Shown: positions 12,462 through 23,526 of the stretch, piece after piece | Position numbering within the stretch: the stretch's first letter is position 1 | How the letters are laid out: each line of letters opens with the position of its first letter | Translations under genes and position numbers: made by a program | Notes under the pieces: generated by a model | Database searches by the model: none | Told to the model about the DNA's origin: nothing | Seen by the model: the letters and a program-made list of their open reading frames with translations, nothing else | NCBI GenBank assembly: GCA_023374045.1 | Contig: CM041776.1 | Span: 47,560,171-47,624,170, forward strand | Source of the DNA: Limonium bicolor | Taxonomy: Eukaryota > Streptophyta > Magnoliopsida > Caryophyllales > Plumbaginaceae | Direction of reading: 5' to 3' | Length of the DNA stretch: 64,000 bases

Positions 12462-13936
12462 TGCAGACGTTATAAAATGAGTGGTTAAACTGGTGTAAAA
12501 TTAAAGAAAAGAAATAAAACTCAAAATAAACGTCGGGCTGCAAACAAAATCCCGGTCGTGGTAGTATAGTAAAAATGTAAGCGACCGGATATCGAACTGC
12601 GGGACTAATGTACATATTATAGTACCTAAGCGTGTCACAAGAGGGGGGATTAATTGACTTGTTTATATAAATAAAAGGAAAGATAAAATGACTAAATTGA
12701 CAGATAAACTAAACGGGACTCTGGTTCTGTTAATATAATATCTGCTCTTTCATGCTAGGTCTACTGGTTTAATTATAATTGTTTGGCAAGATTCCTGTTA
12801 TTTTCTTAAGGTCCGATGAAAACTCATAAGAACTCGTTTACCTGTAATGCAAGGTCCGATGAAAACTCAAGCAAAAAGCCTGTAAACGGCAGAGGAGTGT
12901 TGAGGATTACATTTGCAACTGAGTACTAACTTAAACGATGAAAATAAGTTTCCCCCAGTTTTACGGCTTAATCAACCCATCTGTTTCCAACCGATGAAAT
13001 CAAAAACAGACTTAGTAAAGCATTTTAATAAATTCATGAGGTTTATTAAAAAGATGCGAGAAAACCTTTAAACGTAACAAACTTCATTAAAATTAAAACC
13101 AGTAAAACATATTGCATAATTAATACAGATACATAATAATTATTCCCAGAGTATACGTAAACTAATGAAATGGAAAGAAAACAAATGGAGAAGCGGGAGA
13201 TTAGAAATGGAATGAACGAGTGAGTGAAGGTGATGTGGTTCGAAGATGGACTGATGGGGTGAATTGGAACTCCGGAAGGAACCACGGAAGGAGCCTCCGG
13301 AAGGACACTGGGTAAGGTAAATGAGCGTTGTATTTATAGAGGAAGGAGAAGAAGAAGAATAGCAGCAGCTCATTGATTGAGCTCGTTGATTGCATCCTCA
13401 TTGATTGCAGGGGACAGGAACAATGCGTGAGTGATTTCTGGTAGGCGCCGACTGGTAATTGATATGGGGAATCAAGTTGCAGAGCGAGTCAGCGAGAAGA
13501 TAACCCGTTGATTTACTTAATTTTACACGCGTCCGCTCAATAAGGGGCGGTTCTCTCATCTCCTCTCTTGTCCGCATGTTAATAGGCGGTCTCCTCTCTA
13601 TTTCCTTGTCTCTTGTCCGCTCAATAAGGGGCGGTTGCCCTCTCTGTCTCGTCCGCCTGTTATGTGGCGGTTGCTCTCTCTGTGTTGTCCGCCTGTTATG
13701 GAGCGGTACAGAAGAGGCGGACACATACATGCGTGCTTCACGCGTGACATCTCTTTTAATCCTTTTAATATATGTCTTTGTTTGTCATTTTTCCTACATT
13801 TTAACACATATAATACATCAGTTAATATAACAACATAAATATAGGAAAAACTTAAGATAAGTGAGAAACATTACTAAAAATGCTGCAATTATAAGGTGAT
13901 TAAACCTTAATAAGTCTATATGTTTTGCACTTATCA
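12462..13936 (-). repeat. 3' LTR of T1 (1475 bp)
   Basis: Matches 52479-53920 over its whole length. The main difference is about 30 extra bases near 13490-13520. It contains a CCGCC/GGCGG hairpin array at 13535-13725. Confidence 0.9.
13535..13725. repeat. GTCCGC...GGCGG hairpin array in T1 LTR
   Basis: Five units of the form GTCCGC, 7-10 bases, GGCGG, spaced 30-50 bases apart, such as GTCCGCCTGTTATGTGGCGG. It is repeated in the other T1 LTR at 53515-53705. Confidence 0.85.
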
Positions 13937-15275
13937 AACTTCCTCACACTTGACTTTTGCTTGTCCTCAAGCAAATAAGGAATAAAATTATCTCTAAGCC
14001 ATAATAATAAAACAAGATTAAATAAGTGTAGAAGGGAATTTAGACAAAGTGACAATCGAAAGAATAATTCTTTTCTTAGACAAGTAGGTTTTTACAAACC
14101 ATGGAAGAAGAACAATTAAATAAAAGCATAGAAAAATAGACTGTAGAAAAACAGTAGATTTATACTGCTGATTCCAAACCAATTTCATTCTCTAACCCGG
14201 GATGACAAGGTGTGAAGTAATGCCTTATTCCGCAATACCTTTCAACACCACGTACTCATGTTCATAAATATAAAATTGCAAATTTTTATTTACATTTTTT
14301 TTGAATGTGCAAATTGAATACAAAGCATACATTTTTTTTAATTGCATATTTTTCTGTACCCCAGACTTTCTCTCTATCTTTGTAACGGTTGGGTCTTCTA
14401 TCCCAGATCACGAGACCTTAGGTTAGATAGGTGTAAAAGCACCCCAAAGAACTTAATAACCGGATAGACGAGGGCCTTGTTTTGGTTAGAAAAATTCATA
14501 AACAGTGGAGTACCTTGTCTTTATCCTTTCTTTCCTTGACTTTCCACAATATTTCCATAATCCCAAGCTAAACTAAATTGATTTTTACAATCAGCAGATC
14601 TATCATTTTTCGAGTGAAAATAGAGTATTTTTGAAGGAAAATAATTTATACAAACTCCTTAAATATAAAACCTCTTTCAGTTGTCAATTGACATAATTTC
14701 AGACACTTCTACAATTATTTATCTCATTTTTGCAATTTTTTTAATTTTAGGCAGTTTAGAGTAGCAAAAAGTGAGTGTGGCATTATCGAACTACTGTCAT
14801 AATTTCAGGGAAAGGTCTTCTCCTTCCTCACACTTAAGAGAAGCAATGGCTCATTGTTCAGAATTAAAATCAAGAAAATACCTTTCAAATTATGACAAAC
14901 TCATAAAGGATTAAATATAGGTGAACAAGAAACAAATAAAGGAAGAACGGAAAACTCCCTGTTGTATCGTAGATTGAGGAAGGTACCCTTCCTCACACTT
15001 TAAAGATTGGTAGGGGTGAGACGTTCCTCACACTTAAGTTCGCGCAAGTGTTCAACCGAAGATATCGAATTCTAGAGCAACTGAGGTTGCTTCCATAGGT
15101 GAGTTCAGCTATACGTTCGAATTTGTTCTGAAAAGGTAAACATATATAGCCAGCAGAACTCAAGTGGCACCAAAAGAAAAATATAAATGAAAAACATATA
15201 TAAATAGGCATAAATATTAAAGCACTGCATAAAAAAACTAAAAACAAAAACATAAAGTAATTAACTGTTACCTTC
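13937..15275 (-). other. T1 interior, 3' side: non-coding with PPT-like repeats
   Basis: On the minus strand AAGTGTGAGGAAG directly precedes the 3' LTR and acts as its PPT. Near copies (AAGTGTGAGGAAG or AAGTGTGAGGAACG) recur at about 14825, 14990 and 15025. No gene is visible. Confidence 0.7.
15271..15275 (+). other. Target-site duplication of T2 (left), CCTTC
   Basis: CCTTC precedes the T2 LTR at 15276 and recurs at 51536-51540 after the T2 LTR end. Confidence 0.85.
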
Positions 15276-15544
15276 TGAACGAGTGTTTATTTATGAGTGG
15301 TTTAGAACAGGTGTAATTTATTAAAAGAAAGAAATTAAAAACTCAAAATTATAAACGTCGGGCTTGCAAACAATCACGGTCGTAAGTTAGTAGTATAACG
15401 AGTGTCGTAATCCACGGGAGCTTGGTTCAATTTACCTAGTCTTGAGTAGTTCTTAAAAACTGTTAAAAGGGGTTAGCCCAGCAAAGCTGATTTGTTGTTA
15501 AATTAATACAGAAATAATAAAACAGTTAAAGTTGAATTAATGAG
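15276..15544 (-). repeat. 3' LTR of T2, outer piece
   Basis: Matches 35930-36190 (blocks GAGTGGTTTAGAACA and AACGTCGGGCT), with the first bases altered. Interrupted at 15545 by element C; continues at 30155. Confidence 0.8.
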
Positions 15545-18500
15545 TGTAACACCCCATCCAAAGCCTATCGTGGTTATCGCAATCTGAACACTTAATCGAA
15601 AACGTCGCAGCGGAAATATACAAACACTTGGACCTTGCCCCCACGGTCTGATCGTTAGAACATACCGGCTTAATTATATACAATACTTACCAAAATACTT
15701 ATCAGCTCAAAAAATTAACATCCACAATCCCACGACCATCCGAGTACTAGTATCTCAAACATAATCTCAAACTCTTACAAATTTAATATGAACAGTCGGG
15801 TGCACAGGCGCAACCCGAACTCAAAATAAAAGTCCCCACCTAAGTCTAACCGCTCCTACTCTCGTAGTGCGTCCTCATGGGCCTCTTACCTGCAAGTGTA
15901 AAAATAGCCCCCGAGGGGGTCAGCACGAATGCTGGTACACCCTCTCATGGCCCCCAAGCTAACGGGGCTACGACGACTAATTGTCGATAGCATGGAAATT
16001 GATTACATACACAAACATAATATGAAGTGCAATAACAAAACCACAGATGAACATATATAGTTCACAAGCAATGAACGACTCAAGCGTTCCCTTATCAAGT
16101 GGGTTAGTAACCCCCTCCTTAGTCCTCATTTCCTTAATCTCAGTTCCTTACCTTACCTTATCTTATCTTATCTCAATCTTAATCTTAATCTCAGTATACA
16201 AACCTTTCCTGGAAGGGATTGGTTGTAGCTTAATTCAAACTGGGATTTAGGTGATCCCACCGCACCATCTTAATGCCACCTACTCTGGACGGGAGTCCAG
16301 CGTAGCTGAGCCGGCAACCGGCCCTAGGCTACAAGTCCGAAGACAAGTCCTTAAGCGGAGGGCGGATCTGATTCAGATACCGTCCCCCTTTCTACTTAGC
16401 ATGCATGACCGGAGATCGGTCCCGGGTTTCCTCACTCAAGTTCCAGTTAGTAGACATCTTAAACACCATGTGCTAGCTAAGCCTTCAACGGGCATTAACC
16501 AACAGCCATCAACTTAACTCTTATTCTTAACTCAGTAAGTACTAAACTTAGTTAGTAACAATCTCAAATCTCGCGGGTTAGTGTAAATATAACACAATCA
16601 CAACGAGAACAATATAACCGGTTGCATGCTTTATCTTGTTTTAGTCATAGCAAATAAACAGATAGCACACAAGCCGAGGGACACCTCGTTAGCAAGCAGG
16701 TCACGAAAAGGATTGTACCGTTCACCGTCGATCGTTGTTTGACTAATCTTCTTCGGGTCCCAACTCACAAACCTAAAACATTCATTCATTTTTAGGTTAT
16801 TAGTTATTTGCACCTTACTTAACTCACTTAGTCCCTAAGGACTTCCATTCACAACCTCCAAGTCTTTATCACTTAATCTTACACAACTTAACTTGAACAT
16901 TAAAACTTATACTTAATCTTAACTTAATTCCTCAAGTTCTTAGGGTCCCAATCATTACTACCCTACCAAGGGCATACCTCATTACCATTACCATTTTAGA
17001 ATTAAATTTTCTTTTTTTTTTTTATTTTAGGCTCGACCGGACTTACCGACCGGACTTGCCAAGTCGGTCCATTCCAGTTACCTTTTACCGTGGAAAAATC
17101 ACTCCGACCGGACTTACATGTCCGGTCCTATGTCCGGTCGATTCAGAGACTTATAATCCGTACTAATTCATGCCGACCGGACTTGACAAGTCCGGTCCCA
17201 TGTCCGGTCCATTCCAGAAACTCCCCTCTCACAAACAAAGCCCGACCGGACTTGCAAGTCCGGTCCCCCAAGTCGGTCGATTCCACCAGAAACATTTCCC
17301 GGTAGTGTAACAGAGCCCGACCGACCTTGCAAGTCCGGTCCTAAGGCCGGTCGGCTCTAAAAAACTGTTTCTAAATCCTTTTCAACTCCAAACTTCTCCT
17401 CATATATCCTAATATGTTATAACCTCATTTGGGCACCTCAAATACACCTTAAGCCCTCCTTAAAATACCTTAATTCATCCACCAAAATCCATCTTAGTCA
17501 TTATGCATTTTCCTTGTAATAATGCTAACACTTGTAATGTTTTTCCTCTAGGTTTCTTTGTGGTGGTTCATACCTAATGTAACCACTATGCCAAATGTCT
17601 CTTCACCACTATTACATCATCTCCCAAGCATCTCTCGTATCTAAACTCCTTTAGCATTCACTTAAAGTTCCTTAACAAGTTTAAACTTCCATTCATCACA
17701 TTATTTCCTTCCTAGTGTGCACCAACATTTGCCTAAGTCCTAAATATTCCTATACATTCTCTTGATTTAAAATCCTTCCAGTAATGCCTAAGTCATTATG
17801 AGTCATTAGAACACCTTATTCTCACCCTTTTTCATCAAGACAACCCATAGAACACTCCTAGTACTTCTTAATCATTAAATTCCCTTAGGATATCTTAAAC
17901 ACCTAAACTTCCTTTAAATTTCGCCATGGGTTCTCTAGTATATATACTTCCTAACACATGGTTTTCTCCATCAAACAACCAATACCACACAAATTCTCAT
18001 CAAAACACTTAACACCCAATTTACACTAAAACTTCACCACATCATCATATAATGCTTTAAACTTAAAATGCTTGGCACTTAGGCCCTTAAATGACAATAA
18101 TCTTAACCACTGAATTTCCACATATATATGCCTTCAACCTGCGAATACACTCAACAAGGCTCCCATTGAAATAAAATGCTTCTTGTACTTCACCTTTATA
18201 TTCTTAAACTATCTCCTTTCTCATTTGCTCCTTAGTCACAAGTTCACAAGATAGTGACATTGTTTCTCCTAGGTTTTAATAGCACCTTCCACATATAAAC
18301 TAAACACTAAACTCATCATATACCCACATCTCATTCCCTTAAACAACAAGACACCTTAAGGTAAGTAATTTACCTTGTTTTCTCACAAGCTTAAAACTTT
18401 TCTCCTTAGGTTTTCTTTGTTCAATCTCGGTCACCAATGTGATTCTCCTTGCCAATGTTCTAACCAATATCCAATGACTCCAATGAGTACTAGATAACAC

Positions 18501-19683
18501 ATAACCCTAAGGAACAAACCCTAGGTTTAAAAATATGTTTTAAGGTATTAATGTGATTGTTTTACCTTGGTTTCTCAAGACAACTTGGATGTGAAGCAAG
18601 AAGGACCTCCTCTCCCTTTGAAGAGTAGAGTAGAAACAAGCTAGAACAAGGCATAAACATGGAGTCCCATGAGTATATATTTTCGGTTATGTGAAGAAAA
18701 TGGTGGAAACCTAGATTTTCTTACACTTTCTTTACCTTAAGAGAATGGAGATGTCAATGGAGTCTCCAAACTTGAATTTCCTCCTCTAATGGTGGGTTGA
18801 CTTGGCACCAAAATGAAGCTCTTGAAGTTTTGAAAAGATAGGAAGGAGGAGCTTGAGCTAACTAAGAGGAATATGTATTTTGTTTTGGATTTGGAGCTTA
18901 AATGAGCAAGTGGTGTGCAAGGAAGGTGGAGCTTTCATGGAGGTGAGCTCTACGTGAATGGAGAAGAGAAAGAGAGCAAGAAATCGTGGGCAACAAGGGA
19001 AAATGAAGAAGTGAGGAGAGAGGTAAGCTAAAGTGATATTTATCTAAAAAGGTGAATAGTGTTTTATGCTTTATAACTTACTTATTTGCTTTCTCTTAAC
19101 TTAGTTAGATAAGTGTGGTGAGTCACACTTAAAGAAACCGGCCCCCTTTAGTGAATGAGGGTAGTTAGTCTTTGTTGACCAAATGTCTCACTTATATAGA
19201 CTTATGTTATAAACTAGCTTAATAAATTCACTATTCATCAAAAACAAGGCACATTGTTGTGAAATTTTTGATTTCCCATTGATATAGACCTCCAAATGTG
19301 ATACTATATAGTACACATATTAATTAAAGAGTAATGATGGACATTTAGCCATTCAAAACTCATTTACAAGACAATTTTTCAAAAACGTGCTTTAAGACTC
19401 CTTAAAGCACATTTTGTGTTTTAACTTGTTTTCAAGCTTGGTTTTCTTTGGTAATTGATTTAAAATGACCATTAGGATATTACTAAGGTCTTGGAACAAT
19501 ATTTGGGTACTCTCCCATATCTCTCCAAGCTTAGAGCACGTTTTTGTTTAAACTGCTCTTTTGGTGTTTCCTTATATTTTCTTTGATTAGAAATGTTTCT
19601 TAATGTTTCTAAGGCATTATTTAGCCTCCTTATTATATCTTAGTTTATCATTTAAACACCATATCTAAGTTTGGGGTATTTCA
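15545..19683 (-). repeat. 3' LTR of element C (4139 bp)
   Basis: Plus strand TGTAACACCCC...GGGGTATTTCA. The matching copy is 26025-30154. It contains the double-hairpin block at 15906-15938, the inverted-repeat array at 17028-17365 and a donor-like AAG|GTAAAAC at about 18565 (minus strand). Confidence 0.92.
17028..17365. repeat. LTR inverted-repeat array, GACCGGACTTG type
   Basis: At least five units alternate GACCGGACTTG with CAAGTCCGGTC, each able to form a hairpin. The homologous array in the other LTR is at 27495-27830. Same LTR position as the arrays of A and D but a different motif. Confidence 0.88.
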
Positions 19684-19701
19684 ATCTACCCCCCTTAAAA
19701 G
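19684..19701 (-). other. Polypurine tract of element C
   Basis: The minus strand reads CTTTTAAGGGGGGTAGAT, abutting the LTR start TGAAATACC at 19683. Confidence 0.88.
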
Positions 19702-19952
19702 AACTTTGTCCTCAAAGTTCACACATGTGTTTAACCATTCACGGTACACAATTCTCTTAATCTTAATACCACATCTTATATTCACATTCATACATCTCAA
19801 GACCCAAAGGTCAATCTCAAATACAATACATAAGTATCATACATAACTCAAAACTCAAACTTACACCGAAGTGTAGCAACTTACACAAATCCACATCTTA
19901 AACAACCAAACAAACGACAAACATGATCGTTTCCTAACTCAAAAGCGAGGAA

Positions 19953-19990
19953 GCTCTACCCCCCTTAAAAAGGGGTACGCCCCGTACCCT
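19953..19990 (-). other. Second PPT-like module of element C
   Basis: The minus strand reads GGGGCGTACCCC, then TTTTTAAGGGGGGTAGAGC, about 12 bases after the pol stop codon. The PPT core AAGGGGGGTAGA is repeated exactly. Confidence 0.8.
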
Positions 19991-20001
19991 ATACAGACGA
20001 T

Positions 20002-20478
20002 CTAGTCAGTAAATAAAGAAGGGTACTTCGCCCTCATCTTATCCTCTAATTCCCACGTGGCCTCTTCGACATCCTGGTTAGACCAGAGAACCTTCACCAG
20101 TCGCACTGACTTGTGGCGAGTGTCCCTAGTTACTGTCCAAGATTCTCTGAGGAGTCTCCACGGATCTCATTTGGTTCTAAGTCAACCTCTCAGGTTCTAA
20201 CACATGGGAGGGGTGGTGCATGTATTTCTTTAGCTGTGAAACATGAAAAACATCATGCACTTTACCCAGCTCAGCAGGTAAATTCAACCTGTAAGCAACG
20301 GGCCCACCGCTCCGTAATCTCATAAGGACCAACAAATTTCGGGCTTAACTTGCCCTTCTGCCCAAACCTGAAACACCCTTCATCGGTGATACTCGCAGAA
20401 ATACCTGGTCGCCCACTGCGAACTCCAGGTCCCGTCGTCGAACATCAGCATACGACTTCTGCCTATCTTGAGCAGCTT
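20002..20478 (-). pseudogene. pol: pol of C: integrase C-terminus and chromodomain (frameshifted)
   Basis: This is the tail of the polyprotein, out of frame with 20479-22080 and with further shifts inside. It can be read by comparison with D (40480-41286): the DVRRRDLEFAVGDQVFLRV segment, the GPY module (PKFVGPYEI), and a chromodomain-like end finishing YPSLFTD before the TAG at 20002-20004. In chromoviruses the GPY module and chromodomain help steer integration to particular chromatin. The stop lies about a dozen bases before the second PPT-like module. Broken by several one-base indels, some of which may be sequencing errors. Confidence 0.8.
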
Positions 20479-22080
20479 TCATGTTCTCCCTGATTTGCTG
20501 AACTTCAGCCTGAATTGTTCTAAGTACTCTGGTCCTATAATGACCGTCTCACTCGACTCATCCCAGCAGAGCGGTGTACGACATGGTCTACCGTACAACG
20601 CTTGAAAAGGTGCCATCTTGATCGAAGCGTGATAGCTGTTGTTGTATGAAAACTCGATCAGATGCAATCTGTCAATCCAACTGCCCTGGAAGTCTAAGGC
20701 ACATGCTCTCAGCATGTCCTCGAGTGTCTGAATAGTACGCTCAGTCTGACCATCTGTCTGAGGATGGAACGGGGTACTCAGTTTGAGTTCTGTACCCAAC
20801 GCTTCTCTGGTAGCTCTCCAGTACCTCGAAAGGAATCTGGTATCTCTATCTGACACTATGGTCTTTGGTATGCCGTGATGTCTCATGATTTCTTTCTCAA
20901 ATAACTCAGCTAATTTGGTCACCTTCCAAGTATCCTTCATCGGTATGAATCGGGCTACTTTGGTAAGGCGATCCACCACCACCCATATCATGTTGAGACC
21001 TCCCCTAGCAGGTGGAAGCCCAACTACGAAGTCCATGGAGATATCATGGAACTTCCACTCCGGAACTGGCATCGACTGTACCATTCCGCCCGGTCGTCTG
21101 TGCTCGAATTTCACCTTCTGGCATGTGAGACACCTCAAGACGAACTCGGTAACATCTGTCTTCATCCCCGACCACCAGAAGTATCTCTTCATGTCTTTAT
21201 ACATTTTAGAGGCTCCCGGATGGATGGAAACTGAAGAACAGTGTGATTCTCTAAGTATACGGTCTTTCAGATCCGTGTTACCTCGTGGTATGCATAATCG
21301 GCCCTTAAGTCTGATCAGATCATCATCATGAAGTCTGAAGTCGTATTTCTGACTCTCGAAGGTACCATCTGTCAGCTTCTGTCTGACCTCTCTCATATAC
21401 TCATCAGTCCTCTGAGCCTCTCGCACCTCATCAACCAAGCTGGAGAAAGAAACTAGCGAATGGAGTGAGTGTGCTCGACGGCTCAGGGCATCTGCTACAA
21501 CATTGGCCTTCCCTTCTTTGTATTGGAGGTCAATGTCATAGTCCTTCAGAAATTCTAACCATCTCCTCTGTCGAAGATTTAACTCCTTCTGAGTGAATAT
21601 GTATTTCAAACTCTTGTGATCGGTGTAGATCGTGACACTAACCCCATATAAGTAGTGGCGCCATATCTTCAAAGCGAAGACTACAGCTCCCAGCTCTAAA
21701 TCATGTGTGGGGTAGTTCTCCTCATGTTTCTTCAACTGGCGTGAGGCATATGCCACCACCTTGCCATGTTGCATGAGCACGCAACCCAGCCCTCTGCCGG
21801 ATGCATCACAATAAACCTCAAAGCCCTCTGTACCGTCTGGAATGGTCAGTACCGGTGCAGTGGTCAGTGAGTCCTTCAAGCGCTGAAATGATCTCTCACA
21901 GTCGACTGTCCATAGAAATGGTGCATCTTTCTTCATCAGACTGGTCATCGGCTTCGCGACCTTGCTGAAATCTCTAACAAACCTCCTGTAGTAACCTGCC
22001 AGACCGAGAAAGCTCCTGATGTCGGTAACAGTCTTCGGCCTTGGCCAGGTACGTACGGCATCAATCTTTGCTGGATCCAC
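20479..22080 (-). CDS. pol: pol of C: RT thumb, RNase H and integrase
   Basis: A 533-residue open frame. Residues 1-60 are the RT end ([19 protein letters not shown]). RNase H follows with D92 (YCDASGRG), E129 (DLELGAV), D154 (YTDHKSLKY) and D197 (VADALSRR). The integrase zinc-binding HHCC is H280, H287, C317 and C320. The catalytic core triad is D350 (ISMDF), D411 (VSDRDTRF) and E447 (QTERTIQ). Together these remove the RNA template and insert the cDNA into the chromosome. The frame ends early at a frameshift; the integrase tail continues in another frame at 20002-20478. The first Met is internal to pol, so the true polypeptide begins upstream. Assignment to Ty3/gypsy chromoviruses is certain, with Tekay/Del the best fit. 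Confidence 0.95.
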   Translation of the reverse strand: MDPAKIDAVRTWPRPKTVTDIRSFLGLAGYYRRFVRDFSKVAKPMTSLMKKDAPFLWTVDCERSFQRLKDSLTTAPVLTIPDGTEGFEVYCDASGRGLGCVLMQHGKVVAYASRQLKKHEENYPTHDLELGAVVFALKIWRHYLYGVSVTIYTDHKSLKYIFTQKELNLRQRRWLEFLKDYDIDLQYKEGKANVVADALSRRAHSLHSLVSFSSLVDEVREAQRTDEYMREVRQKLTDGTFESQKYDFRLHDDDLIRLKGRLCIPRGNTDLKDRILRESHCSSVSIHPGASKMYKDMKRYFWWSGMKTDVTEFVLRCLTCQKVKFEHRRPGGMVQSMPVPEWKFHDISMDFVVGLPPARGGLNMIWVVVDRLTKVARFIPMKDTWKVTKLAELFEKEIMRHHGIPKTIVSDRDTRFLSRYWRATREALGTELKLSTPFHPQTDGQTERTIQTLEDMLRACALDFQGSWIDRLHLIEFSYNNSYHASIKMAPFQALYGRPCRTPLCWDESSETVIIGPEYLEQFRLKFSKSGRT

Positions 22081-22641
22081 TGCGATCCCAGCATCTGAGA
22101 TGACATGACCTAGGAAAGAGACCTGGTCAAGCCAAAACTCACACTTGGAGAACTTAGCATATAGCTGGTTCTCCCTAATATTTCTAACACCCTCTCAAAT
22201 GTTCCTCATGCTCAACCTTAGACTTTGAATATATCAAATATCATCAATAAAAACCACCACCGACTTGTCCAGCTGCTCCCGGAACAAGCGGTTCATCAGA
22301 TCCATAAACTTCGCTGGCGCGTTCGACAAACCGAACGGCATCACTGTAAACTCATAGTGGCCGTATCGTGTCCGGAATGCCGTCTTCTCAATGTCTCCCT
22401 CCTTAATGGCTATCTGATGATACCCCGATCTGAGATCAATCTTGGAAAACACAGATGCTCCCTTCAACTGATCGAACAGATCGTCAATGCGGGGTAGTAG
22501 TGGGTACTTATTCTTCACTGTCACTGCATTCAGCTCTCTGTAGTCGATGCAGAGGCGGAGACTACCATCCTTCTTCTTCACGAAGAGGACTGGCGCTCCC
22601 CATGGTGACACACTTGGTCTAATGAATCCCTTATCCAACAA
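22081..22641 (-). pseudogene. pol: pol of C: reverse transcriptase palm and fingers
   Basis: The frame at 22234-22641 holds the RT core: [58 protein letters not shown] and the catalytic VVFIDDI (the YxDD box as FIDD). RT copies the element RNA into cDNA. Between about 22234 and 22081 the frame shifts, but the RT thumb segment ([19 protein letters not shown]) can still be followed into the next ORF. An extra base near PLLPRID (about 22490) and the shift after FIDDI break the frame. All catalytic aspartates are present. Confidence 0.92.
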
Positions 22642-23372
22642 ATCTTTCAGTTGTTTTTAACTCAGTCATTTCTGCCGGAGCCATACGGTATGGTGCTTTG
22701 GCTATCGGTCCGGTACCAGGTAGCAGCTCAATGGTGAACTCTACCTCCCGAGTGGGTGGCATGCCGGGCAGTTCCCGTGGAAATAAGTCGGGGAACTCCG
22801 ACACTACCGGTAAGTCGGGGTCGAACTCAGGGTCTCTCTCTATGTCCTGTACATAGCAGAGGTATACTTCTTCCTTTCTCCTTAATTCTTTGTACATTGC
22901 CATGGCGGTGATGATCTTAGTCGAAGGCTCCCTGGGCCTCTGGCGGTATGATATTGTTACCCCAGACGGACTCCTGAGCAGCAATCTATGCTCGGCGCAG
23001 AGGATACGTCCCTTGTGCCGCTCCAACCAGTTCATCCCGAAGATAACATCAAATCCTAGCTTACTGAACTCAATGAAACTGACTGGGAAGTCTTCCCCCT
23101 TAATTCTGATGGTGGCTCCTCGGTAGTAACGAGTGCAACGAACCTTCTCCTTAGACGGGAGCGTAACCGTGAAGTCGGGTAGCTCATCAGCGTCTAGCCC
23201 CAACCTGCTCGCAAATGATGCAGAGAGACAAAGGTATGCGAGGCCCCTGAGTCGAAGAGAACTGATGCCTCAATCCCATTGATCGGAAAGGTGCCGGTGA
23301 GGATAGTACCGCTAACGTCGGCCTGTGCCTCTGTGAGTATGCTTAGTGCACCTTCCGTACCGAGTCCATGAC
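22631..23372 (-). CDS. pol: pol of C: protease and start of RT, begins at a splice acceptor
   Basis: The frame to 23203 continues upstream with one shift. The aspartic protease motif DSGASHTF lies at about 23240-23265, followed by [20 protein letters not shown] and the linker to RT. This retropepsin cuts Gag and Pol. The in-frame reading reaches 23372, which directly follows an AG at 23373-23374. From there it reads [20 protein letters not shown]. No ATG is needed if this is exon 5, joined to the gag zinc-knuckle exon. The equivalent acceptor in D is at 43862-43863, and the codon phase of the join matches in both. A frameshift occurs near 22640 at the RT junction. Confidence 0.88.
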
Positions 23373-23526
23373 CTAATTGTGTTCACAAGCTCCATGAGTA
23401 TTGATGGTATAACAAGAGTCGTAACAATTATATGAACAACACTGTTATTTTATTCATGACCATCCTGTTTACAACATGTGCTTCAATCTTACATCTCATT
23501 TCTCATCTCATTCTAACATTACATGG
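23373..23526 (-). other. Spacer between AlkB stop and the pol splice acceptor (C)
   Basis: 154 AT-rich bases with no conserved frame, ending in ACAATTAG. The D equivalent (43862-44040) is equally non-coding and ends in AAACTAG. It behaves as intron or 3' UTR sequence. Confidence 0.7.

Noticed and set aside
15540..15544. Perfect target duplication for C
   Set aside because: Left ATGAG and right GATGT do not match; the insertion is supported by the empty site in the other T2 LTR instead.
17028..17365. Array looks a little like a CRISPR
   Set aside because: Units are facing inverted repeats of variable spacing in a plant LTR, without uniform spacers or cas genes.
20885..21331. Plus-strand ORFs opposite pol of C
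   Set aside because: Shadows of the minus-strand integrase frame.
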